From positions 1-51,639 of the forward strand of contig CAZHLD010000013.1 in NCBI GenBank assembly GCA_964533185.1: a DNA stretch of 51,639 nt, given 5' to 3'. Made by a program: the position numbers and the translations under genes. Numbering within the stretch: position 1 is the first letter of the stretch; every line of letters starts with the position of its first letter. The notes under the pieces were generated by a model. That model was not told the origin of the DNA, did not search any database, and saw only the letters and a program-made list of their open reading frames with translations. Positions 39,081 to 48,560 of the stretch are shown here, in pieces. Source of the stretch: CAZHLD01 sp964533185 (GTDB lineage: Bacteria > Acidobacteriota > Terriglobia > Acidiferrales > UBA7541).

Positions 39081-42000
39081 CTACTTGAACCGCTTTTTGA
39101 ATTTGACGTCGATGCCGAAGGTGCCGTTCTGGTCGCGCAGGGCGACGATGGAGATATCGCGGCTGACGTTGTATTCCACCTGGATCACCTGCTGCTGCGA
39201 CGAAGTCACGTTGGTACTGTAAGTGATCACCAGGTTGCGCCGCACCTGCTGCTCGATGGTGATGCGCGCGCCGGCGTTCTGCTCGCCGCCGGTGGCAGGG
39301 ACGAACGGGTCCACGCGGAAGCGGCTGATGCCAAACAGCCGCTCGAGCCGTCCGCCGAGCTGGCTCGAAATCGCTTCGGAGATGAGCGTGCCGGCGCCCA
39401 GTTCAGACGTCTGCCCCGGCGCGGCCGAGCGCAACTGGCTTTCTTCGCCGGTGCGGCCCAGCGCCAGCAGCGTAATGACGTCGCCCGAAGGCAGCGGCGG
39501 GTCCGACCGGTAGGAAAGTGCCAATTTACTGGCCGGACCGCTGATGGCCAGTGTGACCTCGTACTGCTGCACGGTGGTGACCGCCTCCAGGTTCAGCACC
39601 GGGTCCAGCCGGAAGGGATTGGAAAACGAAATTTCACCGCGCGTCAGGCGGTAGCGGCTGCCGCGGAAGTTCATCTCGCCGCTCAGCAGCCGAATCTGCC
39701 CGAGCAAGATGGGGTGCTCCCAGGTGCCCCGGACGCGCAGGTCGGCTTCGGTGTCGAAACGCGATCCGGCCCATTCCAGCCGGGAATCGGGACTGGAGAC
39801 GGCGTGGATATCGAACTGGAGGTTGCGCAGGAAGGGCGAGCCGGTGGTGGGAGCGCTCGCCGCATCCTTGGAGGCATTGAAGAATGACGCGAGGTCGAAA
39901 CCCTGGGTCATGAGCAGCCGTTCGACCACCACCTGACCGGAGAGAACCGCCGCGCGCGTGGAGCCCACCATCCGCAGTGTCCCGCCGGCCAGCCAGCTCA
40001 TGCCCACCGGATAGCGGACGCGCACGCGATAGGCGCGCGCGGTCAGGTCGTAGTGGAGCGGTCCCTCGCCATACGCCAGCGTTCCGCTGAGCAGCATTCT
40101 GCCGCCGCCCGCTTCGGCGGAGACGTTTTCAAAATTCAGCCGGCTGCTGTCGAAATTGAATTCGCCGGTAATGCGGCTCAACCCGGTGGGGAATTCGCCA
40201 TACGTGGCGGAGGCTTCCTTGAGGCTTACTTTTCCGTTGATCCGCGGGCTGCTCAGTGTACCGGCTATGGATGCGTTGACCTGCGCCGGGCCGCGCGCTT
40301 CGATGCCGGGCAGAAAGCCATCGGCCAACTGCAGGTTGACCGTGCCGGCGACGTTCATGTTCAGCCGGCGGTCGCCGGTGAAGCGCGCCGAGCCGGCAAT
40401 CTGGAAGTCGGTGTCCGCACCGCGCAGGGCGGCCTGCTCGATACGCACCTCGTCGCGGCGATAGGTGAGCCTAATCGGGCCGACGTTTTCGAGCTTCACC
40501 TGCCGATAGCCAAAGGCCAGCCGCGTAAGCTCTGCATCCAAAGCCAGTGTTTCCGGGCGCCGCAGCGCACCGCTGAGCCGGAAGCGGCCATCCACGCTGC
40601 TTCGCCCGCTGAGGGCTTCGAGACGAAGCGCCGTCCGCAAGAAGGGGGCGAGGTCCACTCCAGCCACGTTGAGGTCGCCCTGAAGGCGGTAATCGCCGCT
40701 CAGCCCCAGCTCGAGTTTACCTTGAAAGTGTCCGGCGATCATCGCCGAGCCGACTTCAAAGTGCAGCCGGCGGCCGTCGGAATCGAGCTTGCTCTCCAGA
40801 CTGCCCAGCACCTCGTCGCCCACGCGCAGGTTGACCAGCCGCAGCGAGCCACGCGCGATCGGTGCCGTGAGCGGCCCCTGTCCGCTCACCTGGAAACTCA
40901 ACTGGCCGCCCAAGGGCAGCCGCTCGCTCTGAATTCGCGTGATGTCTTCGAGCGGGATCACTGCGCCGGTCAGGTCAAAGGCAACGGTCTGCTCCACCGG
41001 GTGATATTCAAAGTTGCCTGTAATGACTCCCGCCGGGCGACCGCTGTTGCCGCGTGATGCCGCGCGCAGCTCCGCATTCGATATGCGGATTTCGTTTTGA
41101 CGCAGGCTGAGCTGGCCGCGCGCGCTCTCAAGCGAAATTCCCCAGGCTTCCACCTGCGCCAGATCAAACGAACCGGAAAGCTCCGGGGCCTGGCGCGTGC
41201 CTCCGGCGCGGAAGTGCCCGGTCAGCAGCCCGCGCGCCGGGTAGTTCCACCCAACAAGCGCCTGCAAGTCGTCGGTGGGCGCGCGTTCGAGCGTTGTCTC
41301 CAGGCTCCACGCGCACGCCGGGCAGAAGCTCCAGTCATCGAAATGGAGCGCCAGCTCAACCTGTGCAGTGGCGCTGCCCCGCCTCATCCGCGTCCGCATC
41401 AAGCGAAACGCGGCAGGCGAATAGCTCATCTCGCCTTCCAACTCATCCGCGCTGTAGCGGTCGTAGGCAAACTGAGCGAGCTTTGTCCGCCCGGAAAACG
41501 CCGGGGCCTCGAGCCGCCCGGTGACCCGGCCCTGCCAGGTGGCCTTACCGCTCACGCGCTGCGGCTCGGCCCTGGCCCCGCGAATCTGGTTGATGAAGTC
41601 GTTCCACGGGAGAAGGTCATCTATGGCGAGCATTGCTTCAAGCGACGAGTCCCGCGCGCCCAGCGTTCCGTTGATCTTCAGGCGCGAGGAGGGCGTCGAA
41701 ATTTCGCCGGAGGCGATGCGTACGCTCCTGCGCACCATCGAGTAATCAAACGGCAGGCGTGCGGCCGCGGGGACATCGCCGGTCTGGGGCGTCACCGGCG
41801 GCGACCAGAGCATAACGCCGCGCGACTCCACTGCTTTGAAATCCTCGCTCCACGTGGTGACCGCCTCCACGTCCACGTCGGCATTCCAGTGCAGCGACTC
41901 GATCGGAAAGCCCGTGTGACCCACGGCGTCGAGCAGCCGGGCGAGACTCATCCCCCGCGCGCGGGAGTCTACGCGGAACTTCAGGCCGTCAAAGACCAGG

Positions 42001-43058
42001 TTCAGTTGCCCCTGCACGCGGCCGCCCAGAAGTTGTAGCTCCAGGTCGGGGACGGTGAGCGCGCGGTTGTCGGCGCGATAGCTGCCGCGGATGGCGATGT
42101 CTGCGCTGTCGAACCATTCCCAGCGCGTATCAATCGCCTGCGCCGAATACCGCCCGGAGACGCTGACCTTGCGATTGGTGTAGTTCCCCTCGCCGGTGAA
42201 GTCCACGCGGCCTGCGGGAGCAGTCGGCTTGCGCAGGATCGTGCGGAGGTCGTCCAATGCGAGCCGTCCGCGATACCGGAAGTTCCACTTCGGATTGGCA
42301 AAGCCGGAGACCCGGGCAGTGGCGTCCAGGTTGGAACCGGGCAATATCCAGAGTAGTTGTTCCAGCGAGAAGGCGTCGCGCTCGAGCGTGAATTTCGCGT
42401 GGAAGTCGGATTGAAATGGCTGGTAGCGTCGCGCGGCGATTTTCATTCCCTGCCAGGTCATCTGTCCCGTGTAGAATTCTTGGCCCGGTGCGGGCGCGTG
42501 GAAGTCCACGGCGAAGCTGAACGCGCCGCCTTCTGCCGCCAACGGCACGCGCACATCGTTGAACGCGATCGAGCCATCGCTCAGTCGCAACTGGCGGGCC
42601 GTCAAGTCGAACACGCGCTCCTGCCACGGCTTGCCCGGTGCGCGCTGCACTTTCGGACCGGGGAAGTTGGTGCGGCCGTCGGCATCGACGCGCACGAACA
42701 CTTCCGGGCGATCCATCTTCAATTCATCGAGCGCGATTTTGCGCCCGAAGATGGAGACAACGCGGAGATCAACGACCATGCGCTCCACGTGGAAGAGCGG
42801 CGGCGTACCTTCCGGCTCCGTGCCATGGACGGTGAGCTGCTCGATCTCGGCGCGTAAGCTCATCCACTGAAGCCGGAAAGCCTTCAATTCCACGCGCCCG
42901 CCCGTCGCCTGTTCAATCTGGTTCACGACGGCGTCACGCACCCAGCGGTCCGAGAGGCCGGTCCACACAATGGCTGCCAGCCCCAGACCGATGATCACCA
43001 CAAACAGCGCGAGAATCACCAGCGCGCGTCTCAGTCGTTTTTTCGTTGTCGCCTTCAT
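39081..43058 (-). CDS. tamB: TamB/DUF490 family translocation and assembly protein
   Basis: A very long protein of about 1,325 residues. One N-terminal membrane anchor (RRALVILALFVVIIGLGLAA) is followed by a huge beta-rich periplasmic region of AsmA/TamB type. The C-terminal DUF490 domain includes RGTWEHPILLGQIRLLSGEM, RGSRYRLTRGEISFSNPFRL and VITLLALGRTGEES, then RFRVDPFVPATGGEQNAGAR. TamB proteins span the periplasm and move phospholipids or help outer-membrane protein insertion with an Omp85 partner. Here the Omp85 and a SurA-like gene lie directly upstream. The ATG at 43058 is preferred; one at 43100 would overlap the SurA-like gene and add 14 residues. Confidence 0.92.
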   Translation of the reverse strand: MKATTKKRLRRALVILALFVVIIGLGLAAIVWTGLSDRWVRDAVVNQIEQATGGRVELKAFRLQWMSLRAEIEQLTVHGTEPEGTPPLFHVERMVVDLRVVSIFGRKIALDELKMDRPEVFVRVDADGRTNFPGPKVQRAPGKPWQERVFDLTARQLRLSDGSIAFNDVRVPLAAEGGAFSFAVDFHAPAPGQEFYTGQMTWQGMKIAARRYQPFQSDFHAKFTLERDAFSLEQLLWILPGSNLDATARVSGFANPKWNFRYRGRLALDDLRTILRKPTAPAGRVDFTGEGNYTNRKVSVSGRYSAQAIDTRWEWFDSADIAIRGSYRADNRALTVPDLELQLLGGRVQGQLNLVFDGLKFRVDSRARGMSLARLLDAVGHTGFPIESLHWNADVDVEAVTTWSEDFKAVESRGVMLWSPPVTPQTGDVPAAARLPFDYSMVRRSVRIASGEISTPSSRLKINGTLGARDSSLEAMLAIDDLLPWNDFINQIRGARAEPQRVSGKATWQGRVTGRLEAPAFSGRTKLAQFAYDRYSADELEGEMSYSPAAFRLMRTRMRRGSATAQVELALHFDDWSFCPACAWSLETTLERAPTDDLQALVGWNYPARGLLTGHFRAGGTRQAPELSGSFDLAQVEAWGISLESARGQLSLRQNEIRISNAELRAASRGNSGRPAGVITGNFEYHPVEQTVAFDLTGAVIPLEDITRIQSERLPLGGQLSFQVSGQGPLTAPIARGSLRLVNLRVGDEVLGSLESKLDSDGRRLHFEVGSAMIAGHFQGKLELGLSGDYRLQGDLNVAGVDLAPFLRTALRLEALSGRSSVDGRFRLSGALRRPETLALDAELTRLAFGYRQVKLENVGPIRLTYRRDEVRIEQAALRGADTDFQIAGSARFTGDRRLNMNVAGTVNLQLADGFLPGIEARGPAQVNASIAGTLSSPRINGKVSLKEASATYGEFPTGLSRITGEFNFDSSRLNFENVSAEAGGGRMLLSGTLAYGEGPLHYDLTARAYRVRVRYPVGMSWLAGGTLRMVGSTRAAVLSGQVVVERLLMTQGFDLASFFNASKDAASAPTTGSPFLRNLQFDIHAVSSPDSRLEWAGSRFDTEADLRVRGTWEHPILLGQIRLLSGEMNFRGSRYRLTRGEISFSNPFRLDPVLNLEAVTTVQQYEVTLAISGPASKLALSYRSDPPLPSGDVITLLALGRTGEESQLRSAAPGQTSELGAGTLISEAISSQLGGRLERLFGISRFRVDPFVPATGGEQNAGARITIEQQVRRNLVITYSTNVTSSQQQVIQVEYNVSRDISIVALRDQNGTFGIDVKFKKRFK

Positions 43059-43086
43059 CGCTTGCTTCTTACCTCTCCCATTAGCT

Positions 43087-43737
43087 TCATGGCCCGCCAT
43101 TTGCCGTCAGGATTTCCACCTTCACATTGGCGCGCGATTCTCCGATCCATCGCGCGGCCAACCGGCTGATCTCCCGCTGGACGAGCAGCTCGCGGATCTG
43201 CTCCTGCACGGATTCGAGCGGCGGTGCCTGCTGGCCGCGCGCGGCCAGTTGCGGCAGGAGCTCCTGGCGGTAGTACGTGTCGATCTGGGCAGGCTCCACC
43301 TGCGCCGCAGCGCGGAATTTCTGGTCGAGGAACTGCAACAGGTGGATTTGCCGCTCGAGCAGTCGCCGTGCCGCACCAACAGTGAGTCCAGCTTCGCGCA
43401 GACGGCTGCGAAACACCTCCGGCGAGGCAAATTGTTTTTCCAGTTTCTCCATCGCTTGTCCAACCGCCGCCACTGACGGCCTCGGGAACTGCTCCGCGCG
43501 GGCCTCGGTGCTGACGATCCACTGGTCCACCAACTGCCGGACCAGCTCGTGGTCGCTGGCCGGCTTTGCGCCGGTCAATTGCTGGAAGCCGGCCAGCTCG
43601 CGCATTTCGCTCAGCGTTAGGACGTCGCCGTTGATTCGCGCGACGATGCGGTCCACCACCTGCTGCGCCCCCACACCGGGCATATACGCACTCAGAATCA
43701 CAATCGCCAGGACCAATGCTGCCACCCTGCGTTGCAT
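43087..43737 (-). CDS. SurA-like periplasmic chaperone (no PPIase domain)
   Basis: A 216-residue exported protein with a signal peptide (MQRRVAALVLAIVILSAYMP, cleavage probably after GVGA). The segment VVDRIVARINGDVLTLSEMR is the typical SurA N-terminal start, and the C-terminal helix (ESVQEQIRELLVQREISRLA) matches the SurA helical core. The parvulin isomerase domain present in E. coli SurA is absent, so only the chaperone part is represented. It likely guides unfolded outer-membrane proteins to the Omp85 protein encoded upstream; the ATG overlaps that gene's stop (ATGA). tamB follows. Confidence 0.88.
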   Translation of the reverse strand: MQRRVAALVLAIVILSAYMPGVGAQQVVDRIVARINGDVLTLSEMRELAGFQQLTGAKPASDHELVRQLVDQWIVSTEARAEQFPRPSVAAVGQAMEKLEKQFASPEVFRSRLREAGLTVGAARRLLERQIHLLQFLDQKFRAAAQVEPAQIDTYYRQELLPQLAARGQQAPPLESVQEQIRELLVQREISRLAARWIGESRANVKVEILTANGGP

Positions 43738-46700
43738 CAGAACACCGCCCCAAGGTTGAAGAAAATCTGGAACCGCGGAAGCCGCTCCGTCCTCAGGACT
43801 TGTCCCGTGGGGCAGACCGGACTGCTGCCGGACGTCGCTGGCGAACAGAACTGGAACTTCGCCGGGTTGAGGAGTAGTCCCAGGTCCACGCGGATCGGCA
43901 CCACCGCCGTGCTGTACAGAAGGCTGAAGCCAACCGTGTGTGAAAAGTAGCTCAACTCGCCGTTGGTGATGGATGCCTGCGTGGGCGAGGGCCGCAGCGT
44001 GATCCGGTCGGCGCTTGCGAAGACGTTGCCCGCATCATAAAACACCGCGCCGCCCAGGCGGTTGCCCACCCACGGCAGGCGCATCGGAAAGCGCAGCTCC
44101 TGGTTGAAGATCAACTCAGCCCGGCCGCCGATGGGGAAGCCGGTGATCGGGTCGCGCGGGCCGGCCTGGTTGAGCCCGTAGCCGCGTAAAGAGGTCCCGC
44201 CGCCGGCAAAGAACCGCTCCGGCAGCGGGATGTTCGAGCTGAGGCTGCTGCCAACCGGCTCTTCCACACCGAAGCGCGTTGAGCGCACAAACGCCAGGCG
44301 CTGGCTGAGCCGGTGGTAGGTGGAGTTCTGCGCGAAAAAGCGGAAAAAGCTTGCGCTCGAACCCAGCGCCCGGGCGTTGAAGGCCACGTCGACCGTGTTG
44401 AAGTTGCCCTGCGTGGGATTGGTGGGCGGGTCGCGCCGGTCGCGGACCCAGCTGGCCGCGAACCCGGAGACCAGCGTGGGCTGATTAAACAGCGGGATCT
44501 GACCCGCGGAGATCCGCAGGTCGTTCACCGTCACGCGCCGGAAAATGTAGCGGTAGAGCATCGAAGTCGCCGGCGTAACCCGCTGGGCCAGTTGCAGGGC
44601 TCCTTCATATTTCGTGGAGGTGAACGTGCGCACGTCGCGGGCGCGGTCGGCCAGCGCCGTCAGTTGCAGACTGAGCGCCGGCCAGCCAAAGAAGTTCGGC
44701 GCCGTGTAGCTGATCAGCCCGCGGCTCTGCAGAGTGCCGCCCCGCAGCTTGAAGCCCAGCGTATCGGCGCGGCCGGTCAGGTTGGACTTGGCAATCTCAA
44801 AGAGGCCCCGCGGGCCGAGGCGAAACTGGCTGGCCGCGGGATCGGTGGTGCTGCCGCCCAGGCGCTGCGCTTCCAGGCCAAAACCGTAGGCCATCGAGTA
44901 ACGCTTCGCTTCCTCAACCAGCACAACCAGGGTCTTTTCGGTGGCGGTGCCGTCCGGGTTCTGCGGCGCAATGTCCACACGGCTGAAGACGCCCAGGTCA
45001 TAGAGCGAGTGCTGGCTTTGAACAACAGCGCCCTCGCTCACCGCCTCTCCCGGCCGCAGCTTGACCTCGCGTTCCATCACGTTTCGGCGCGTATGCTCGT
45101 AGCCACTGAGGAGGACTTCCTTGATGCGCAGTTGCCGGCCCTCGGCGATTCGGTAGGTAAGCCGCACCTGCGGTCCGTTCGTGCCGGCCTGCTTCTCGGA
45201 ACTCGGCGAGCTGCCGCCCGGTTTCTCCGCCGGAGGCGATGCCAGCGCGGTCACTTCCTCGGCCGTCGCCGAAAACCGCGCGTCGGGGAATCCTCGGTTG
45301 TAGTAGAGCGCCAGGATATTGTCGCGGTCGCTGGAGACGTTGAAGTCGGAGTAGGGCTGCCCTGCCATCGAGCCGACCACGTCGAGCAGCCGGTCGGCGC
45401 TCAAAGCGCTGCTGCCCTCGATGGTCAGCTCGGCCACGCGGGTTTGCGGACCTTCCTGCACCTGGAAGCGGACAAAGAGATCGCCCTCCTTGCCACGGTA
45501 GTCTTGCTCCAGCGAAGTCGCCACCTGCGCATTGCGGAAGCCGTTAGCAATGTAGAGGTCGCGCATCGAATCAACATCACCGGCCAGCAGACGCTGGCTG
45601 AACCGTCCGCGGTCAGCAAATCCGGCCGGCCGAATCTGCAGGCGGCCGAGCAGCAGTTCGTCGCCGAAATACCGATTGCCCTCGATCGAAACGCCCACCA
45701 GCCGCTGGCGCGGCCCGCGCTGGATCGGGTAGGAGATGAGCGTCGCGGGCTGCTTCTTGCCAGTGCCGGTCTCGCCCGCTTCGTGGACGATGGGAGTACC
45801 CACACGGGCCTGGAAGTGTCCCTCCCGCTCAAGAAAGTCGCGAATCTGGCGGCGCCCCTCCTGGAGCAGGTCTTCGTCCACAGTCCCTTCCTGATAGATG
45901 GGGACCAACTTGCGCAGCTCTTTGGACGAGAACTTTTCTCCGGTCGCTTCCAGTCGCACCACCGGCCCGGCTAGAATCTCCACCGTCAGTGGAACGGTAA
46001 CGGACTTCGCGTCGTATTCCCCGCGGCGCACCTCCACGCGCGCGCTGAGATGATCCTTCTTGGTGAGAAACGTCCGGATGCGCTCCGCGCCATTGCTCAA
46101 TCGCCGCAAAGTAACCGGACGTCCGGGCTTCAGCCGCGAGCGTTTCAGGAGTTCCGCGTCTGGGAACTGGGTCTGGTTGTGCACAGTAATGACGCCCTGT
46201 TTTGCGCGCGGGCCCGGCGTCACGCGCACGACAATATCCATCTGTCGCGTCTCGGGATGAGGCGTCAGCTCGTGCGCCACTTGCGCTTGATAGAAGCCGT
46301 CTTCGCGCAGCACCTCCATCAACCGCTTGAGCCCTTCCTCCAGCTGTCCTTCTCGGAACGCCACGCCCAGCTTCAGCCGCAGCGCGGCCAGGGCCACGCC
46401 CTGCCCCGGCGGCTCGCGCAGACCCTCAACGCGTACCAGGTTGACATAAAAGTTCCGCTTCACGACGAAGTCCAGCCGCACGCCACCGGGCACTGTCGTC
46501 GTCTGGGCCTGCACATTGGCGTAAAGGCCGGTGCGGTGGAGCTGCTTCAGGCTCTCGCGCACGGCCTCCGAATCAAACGGTGTGCCCGCCTGCGCTGCCA
46601 GTGCAGGGTTCTCTTCAAGGATCTGTCCGGCTTCGGTTACGATCCTCACCGAAACAACGGTTTGTCCGTCGGGAGAGTTTTGTACAGCCAACGGGGCCTG

Positions 46701-46829
46701 TTGTGGAGCGGGATTCGTTGCTTGCAACTGCGCCGCGACTGGGCTAGAGAGAAGGGCTAGGCTCAGCCAGACCACCGGCACGCTGGCAGCGAGTCGTCCC
46801 AAAGCGCGAAGCTGGCGTGTCCTCATCAC
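43737..46829 (-). CDS. Omp85 family outer-membrane assembly protein (BamA/TamA-like)
   Basis: A protein of 1,030 residues. The signal region is LGRLAASVPVVWLSLALLSS. Several POTRA domains follow (for example GQILEENPALAAQAGTPFDS, then EGLREPPGQGVALAALRLKL, and VSIEGNRYFGDELLLGRLQI). The C-terminal 16-strand barrel contains the family motifs GGGTSLRGYGLNQ and RFPMRLPWVGNRLGGAVFYD, and the chain ends in phenylalanine (FFNLGAVF), the outer-membrane signature. It is longer than E. coli BamA, perhaps with an extra POTRA. It inserts barrel proteins into the outer membrane. Being followed by surA-like and tamB genes it could equally be the TamA partner. The GTG/ATG pair at 46829/46826 is the start. 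Confidence 0.92.
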   Translation of the reverse strand: MMRTRQLRALGRLAASVPVVWLSLALLSSPVAAQLQATNPAPQQAPLAVQNSPDGQTVVSVRIVTEAGQILEENPALAAQAGTPFDSEAVRESLKQLHRTGLYANVQAQTTTVPGGVRLDFVVKRNFYVNLVRVEGLREPPGQGVALAALRLKLGVAFREGQLEEGLKRLMEVLREDGFYQAQVAHELTPHPETRQMDIVVRVTPGPRAKQGVITVHNQTQFPDAELLKRSRLKPGRPVTLRRLSNGAERIRTFLTKKDHLSARVEVRRGEYDAKSVTVPLTVEILAGPVVRLEATGEKFSSKELRKLVPIYQEGTVDEDLLQEGRRQIRDFLEREGHFQARVGTPIVHEAGETGTGKKQPATLISYPIQRGPRQRLVGVSIEGNRYFGDELLLGRLQIRPAGFADRGRFSQRLLAGDVDSMRDLYIANGFRNAQVATSLEQDYRGKEGDLFVRFQVQEGPQTRVAELTIEGSSALSADRLLDVVGSMAGQPYSDFNVSSDRDNILALYYNRGFPDARFSATAEEVTALASPPAEKPGGSSPSSEKQAGTNGPQVRLTYRIAEGRQLRIKEVLLSGYEHTRRNVMEREVKLRPGEAVSEGAVVQSQHSLYDLGVFSRVDIAPQNPDGTATEKTLVVLVEEAKRYSMAYGFGLEAQRLGGSTTDPAASQFRLGPRGLFEIAKSNLTGRADTLGFKLRGGTLQSRGLISYTAPNFFGWPALSLQLTALADRARDVRTFTSTKYEGALQLAQRVTPATSMLYRYIFRRVTVNDLRISAGQIPLFNQPTLVSGFAASWVRDRRDPPTNPTQGNFNTVDVAFNARALGSSASFFRFFAQNSTYHRLSQRLAFVRSTRFGVEEPVGSSLSSNIPLPERFFAGGGTSLRGYGLNQAGPRDPITGFPIGGRAELIFNQELRFPMRLPWVGNRLGGAVFYDAGNVFASADRITLRPSPTQASITNGELSYFSHTVGFSLLYSTAVVPIRVDLGLLLNPAKFQFCSPATSGSSPVCPTGQVLRTERLPRFQIFFNLGAVF

Positions 46830-46965
46830 CCAAAGTGAGACGAAAGGTTAGCACAGCCCCGTTGCCTGCTTTGGCTGTTTCTTTCGCGCTGAAGCAGGGC
46901 TGTTCCTCGATTGCACGCCGCGCGAGCCGCCTGAAATGGCGTTAAGATGTTGAGCGGAGGCAAAG

Positions 46966-48021
46966 GTGGACCCCAAGCTCTACGAGAAATACTCCCGCCA
47001 GATCTTGTTCGCCGGGATCGGCGAGGCCGGCCAGCAGCGCCTGCTCGAATCGAGCGCTGTGCTGGTCGGCTGCGGCGCGCTGGGCACCGCCGTTGCCAAC
47101 CTGCTGGTCCGCGCCGGCCTGGGCCGGCTGCGCATCATCGACCGCGACTTCGTCGAGCCGTCCAACCTCCAGCGCCAGACGCTCTACGACGAAGCCGACG
47201 CCCGCGACGCGCTTCCCAAAGCCGTCGCCGCCGAGCGCAAGCTGCGCGCCATCAACTCCGGCGTCACAGTCGAAGGTATCGTCGCCGACCTCACTCCCAA
47301 AAACGCAGAAGAAATGCTGGGCGGCTTCCCGCTCATCCTCGACGGCACCGATAACTTCGAGACGCGTTTTCTGGTGAACGACGCCGCCATCCATCTCGGC
47401 AGTCCGTGGATCTACGCCGCCGCGGTGGCGAGCTACGGCCTGACCATGACGATCCTGCCCGGCGAAACCGCGTGCCTGGCCTGCCTGCTCCAATCGCAGG
47501 GCGGCAACGGCGCAGGCATGGAAGAAACTTGCGACACCGTCGGCGTGCTCGGCGCCGCCGTAGGCGTGATTGCCTCGCTCGAAGCCGCCGAAGCCATGAA
47601 GCTGCTCATCGGCCAGCGCGAAGCATTGCACGGCCGGCTCATCTCGGTGGACGTCTGGAGCGGGCACTGGCAAGCCATCCGCGTCGCGCGCAATTCTGAA
47701 TGCCGCGCCTGCGTCCGCCGCGAGTTCACTTATCTCGAGGGCGATGCTCAGCCGCACCTCACCATGTGCGGCCGCGACTCGGTACAAATCCACGAGCGCA
47801 GCCGCCGCCTCGACTTGAATGAGCTTCGCCGACGCCTTGCCCCCAGCGTCGCCGAAGTCCGCAACAACGATTTTCTCCTCCGCTTCCGCGTGCCGCCGCA
47901 GGTCCCAGGTCAGGCCACGGGCTTCGAGATGACCGTTTTCGCTGATGGCCGCGCCATAATCAAAGGCACACGCGACCCCGCCGTCGCCCGCTCCCTCTAC
48001 GCCCGTTACATCGGCTCGTAA
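46966..48021 (+). CDS. ThiF/MoeB/HesA-family adenylyltransferase
   Basis: A 351-residue E1-like enzyme. It has the opening YEKYSRQILFAGIGEAGQQR, the nucleotide motif VGCGALGTAVANLLVRAG, IIDRDFVEPSNLQRQTLYDE, and the loop LDGTDNFETRFLVNDAAI. Zinc cysteines are in TACLACLL and ECRACVRR. The final 100 residues form a second domain often seen on ThiF-type proteins (VFADGRAIIKGTRDPAVARS). It adenylates the C terminus of a ubiquitin-like sulfur carrier such as MoaD or ThiS, for molybdopterin or thiamine synthesis; which one is not told by context, although a molybdoenzyme is encoded in this window. The GTG follows GGAGG at eight bases. Confidence 0.92.
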   Translation: MDPKLYEKYSRQILFAGIGEAGQQRLLESSAVLVGCGALGTAVANLLVRAGLGRLRIIDRDFVEPSNLQRQTLYDEADARDALPKAVAAERKLRAINSGVTVEGIVADLTPKNAEEMLGGFPLILDGTDNFETRFLVNDAAIHLGSPWIYAAAVASYGLTMTILPGETACLACLLQSQGGNGAGMEETCDTVGVLGAAVGVIASLEAAEAMKLLIGQREALHGRLISVDVWSGHWQAIRVARNSECRACVRREFTYLEGDAQPHLTMCGRDSVQIHERSRRLDLNELRRRLAPSVAEVRNNDFLLRFRVPPQVPGQATGFEMTVFADGRAIIKGTRDPAVARSLYARYIGS

Positions 48022-48025
48022 CATT

Positions 48026-48511
48026 TCAAATCTCGCAGGAGCGTTTCGGATGGAGCCAGGAGAGGCGGCGGCCGAGAGCGGCGAGTTCCTTCTCATCCAG
48101 CAGCCGCTCGGCGCGGGGAAAGACCTCGTTTTCTTCAAAGCGGATGTGGTCGTGTAACAATCGTGCCAGCTCCGCGGATAGCTCCTCGACCGGTTGACCC
48201 GCCTTCAGCGCTGCCTCCAGGTCGGCAATCTGCGCACGGATGGCGGCGTGGTCGGCCACCAACCGCATGATCAGCGGCTCTTTGTGCAGCCGGCCGTGCT
48301 TTAACCAGGCTGGCAGCAGTACCTCTTCTTCCTCGCGGAAGTGCTGTTGCCCCGCCTTCTTCCAGAAGCGCAGGAACTGGCGCACTACTCTCTCGAGCGT
48401 CTTCTTCCGCCCGGCCGCCGGCTCTTTCAGTGCGCGGCGGATGAAGAGTGCTTCCATCAACGCAACGTGGTGGTGCTGGCTGAGCGGGTGGAGTGCGACG
48501 TGGCGCTTCAC
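48026..48511 (-). CDS. Hemerythrin domain protein
   Basis: A 161-residue four-helix protein with the di-iron ligands of hemerythrins: HHHVALMEALFIRR in helix 1, HFREEEEVLLP in helix 2, DHAAIRAQIADLEAALKAG in helix 3, and LLHDHIRFEENEVFPRAERL in helix 4. Such proteins bind O2, NO or act as iron or redox sensors in the cytoplasm. It has no extra domain. It is convergent with the ThiF-like gene, four bases away. Confidence 0.93.
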   Translation of the reverse strand: MKRHVALHPLSQHHHVALMEALFIRRALKEPAAGRKKTLERVVRQFLRFWKKAGQQHFREEEEVLLPAWLKHGRLHKEPLIMRLVADHAAIRAQIADLEAALKAGQPVEELSAELARLLHDHIRFEENEVFPRAERLLDEKELAALGRRLSWLHPKRSCEI

Positions 48512-48560
48512 AGTGTCCAGCTCCCAGTACGGACTTTCTTCTCATGCAAGCGGAGGGGTT

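Noticed and set aside
44313..45974. Plus-strand open frame of 553 codons opposite the Omp85 gene
   Set aside because: Antisense shadow of a clear Omp85 protein; no recognisable motif.
46942..48138. Minus-strand open frame of 398 codons opposite the ThiF-like gene
   Set aside because: Antisense shadow; the ThiF-like protein has all family motifs.
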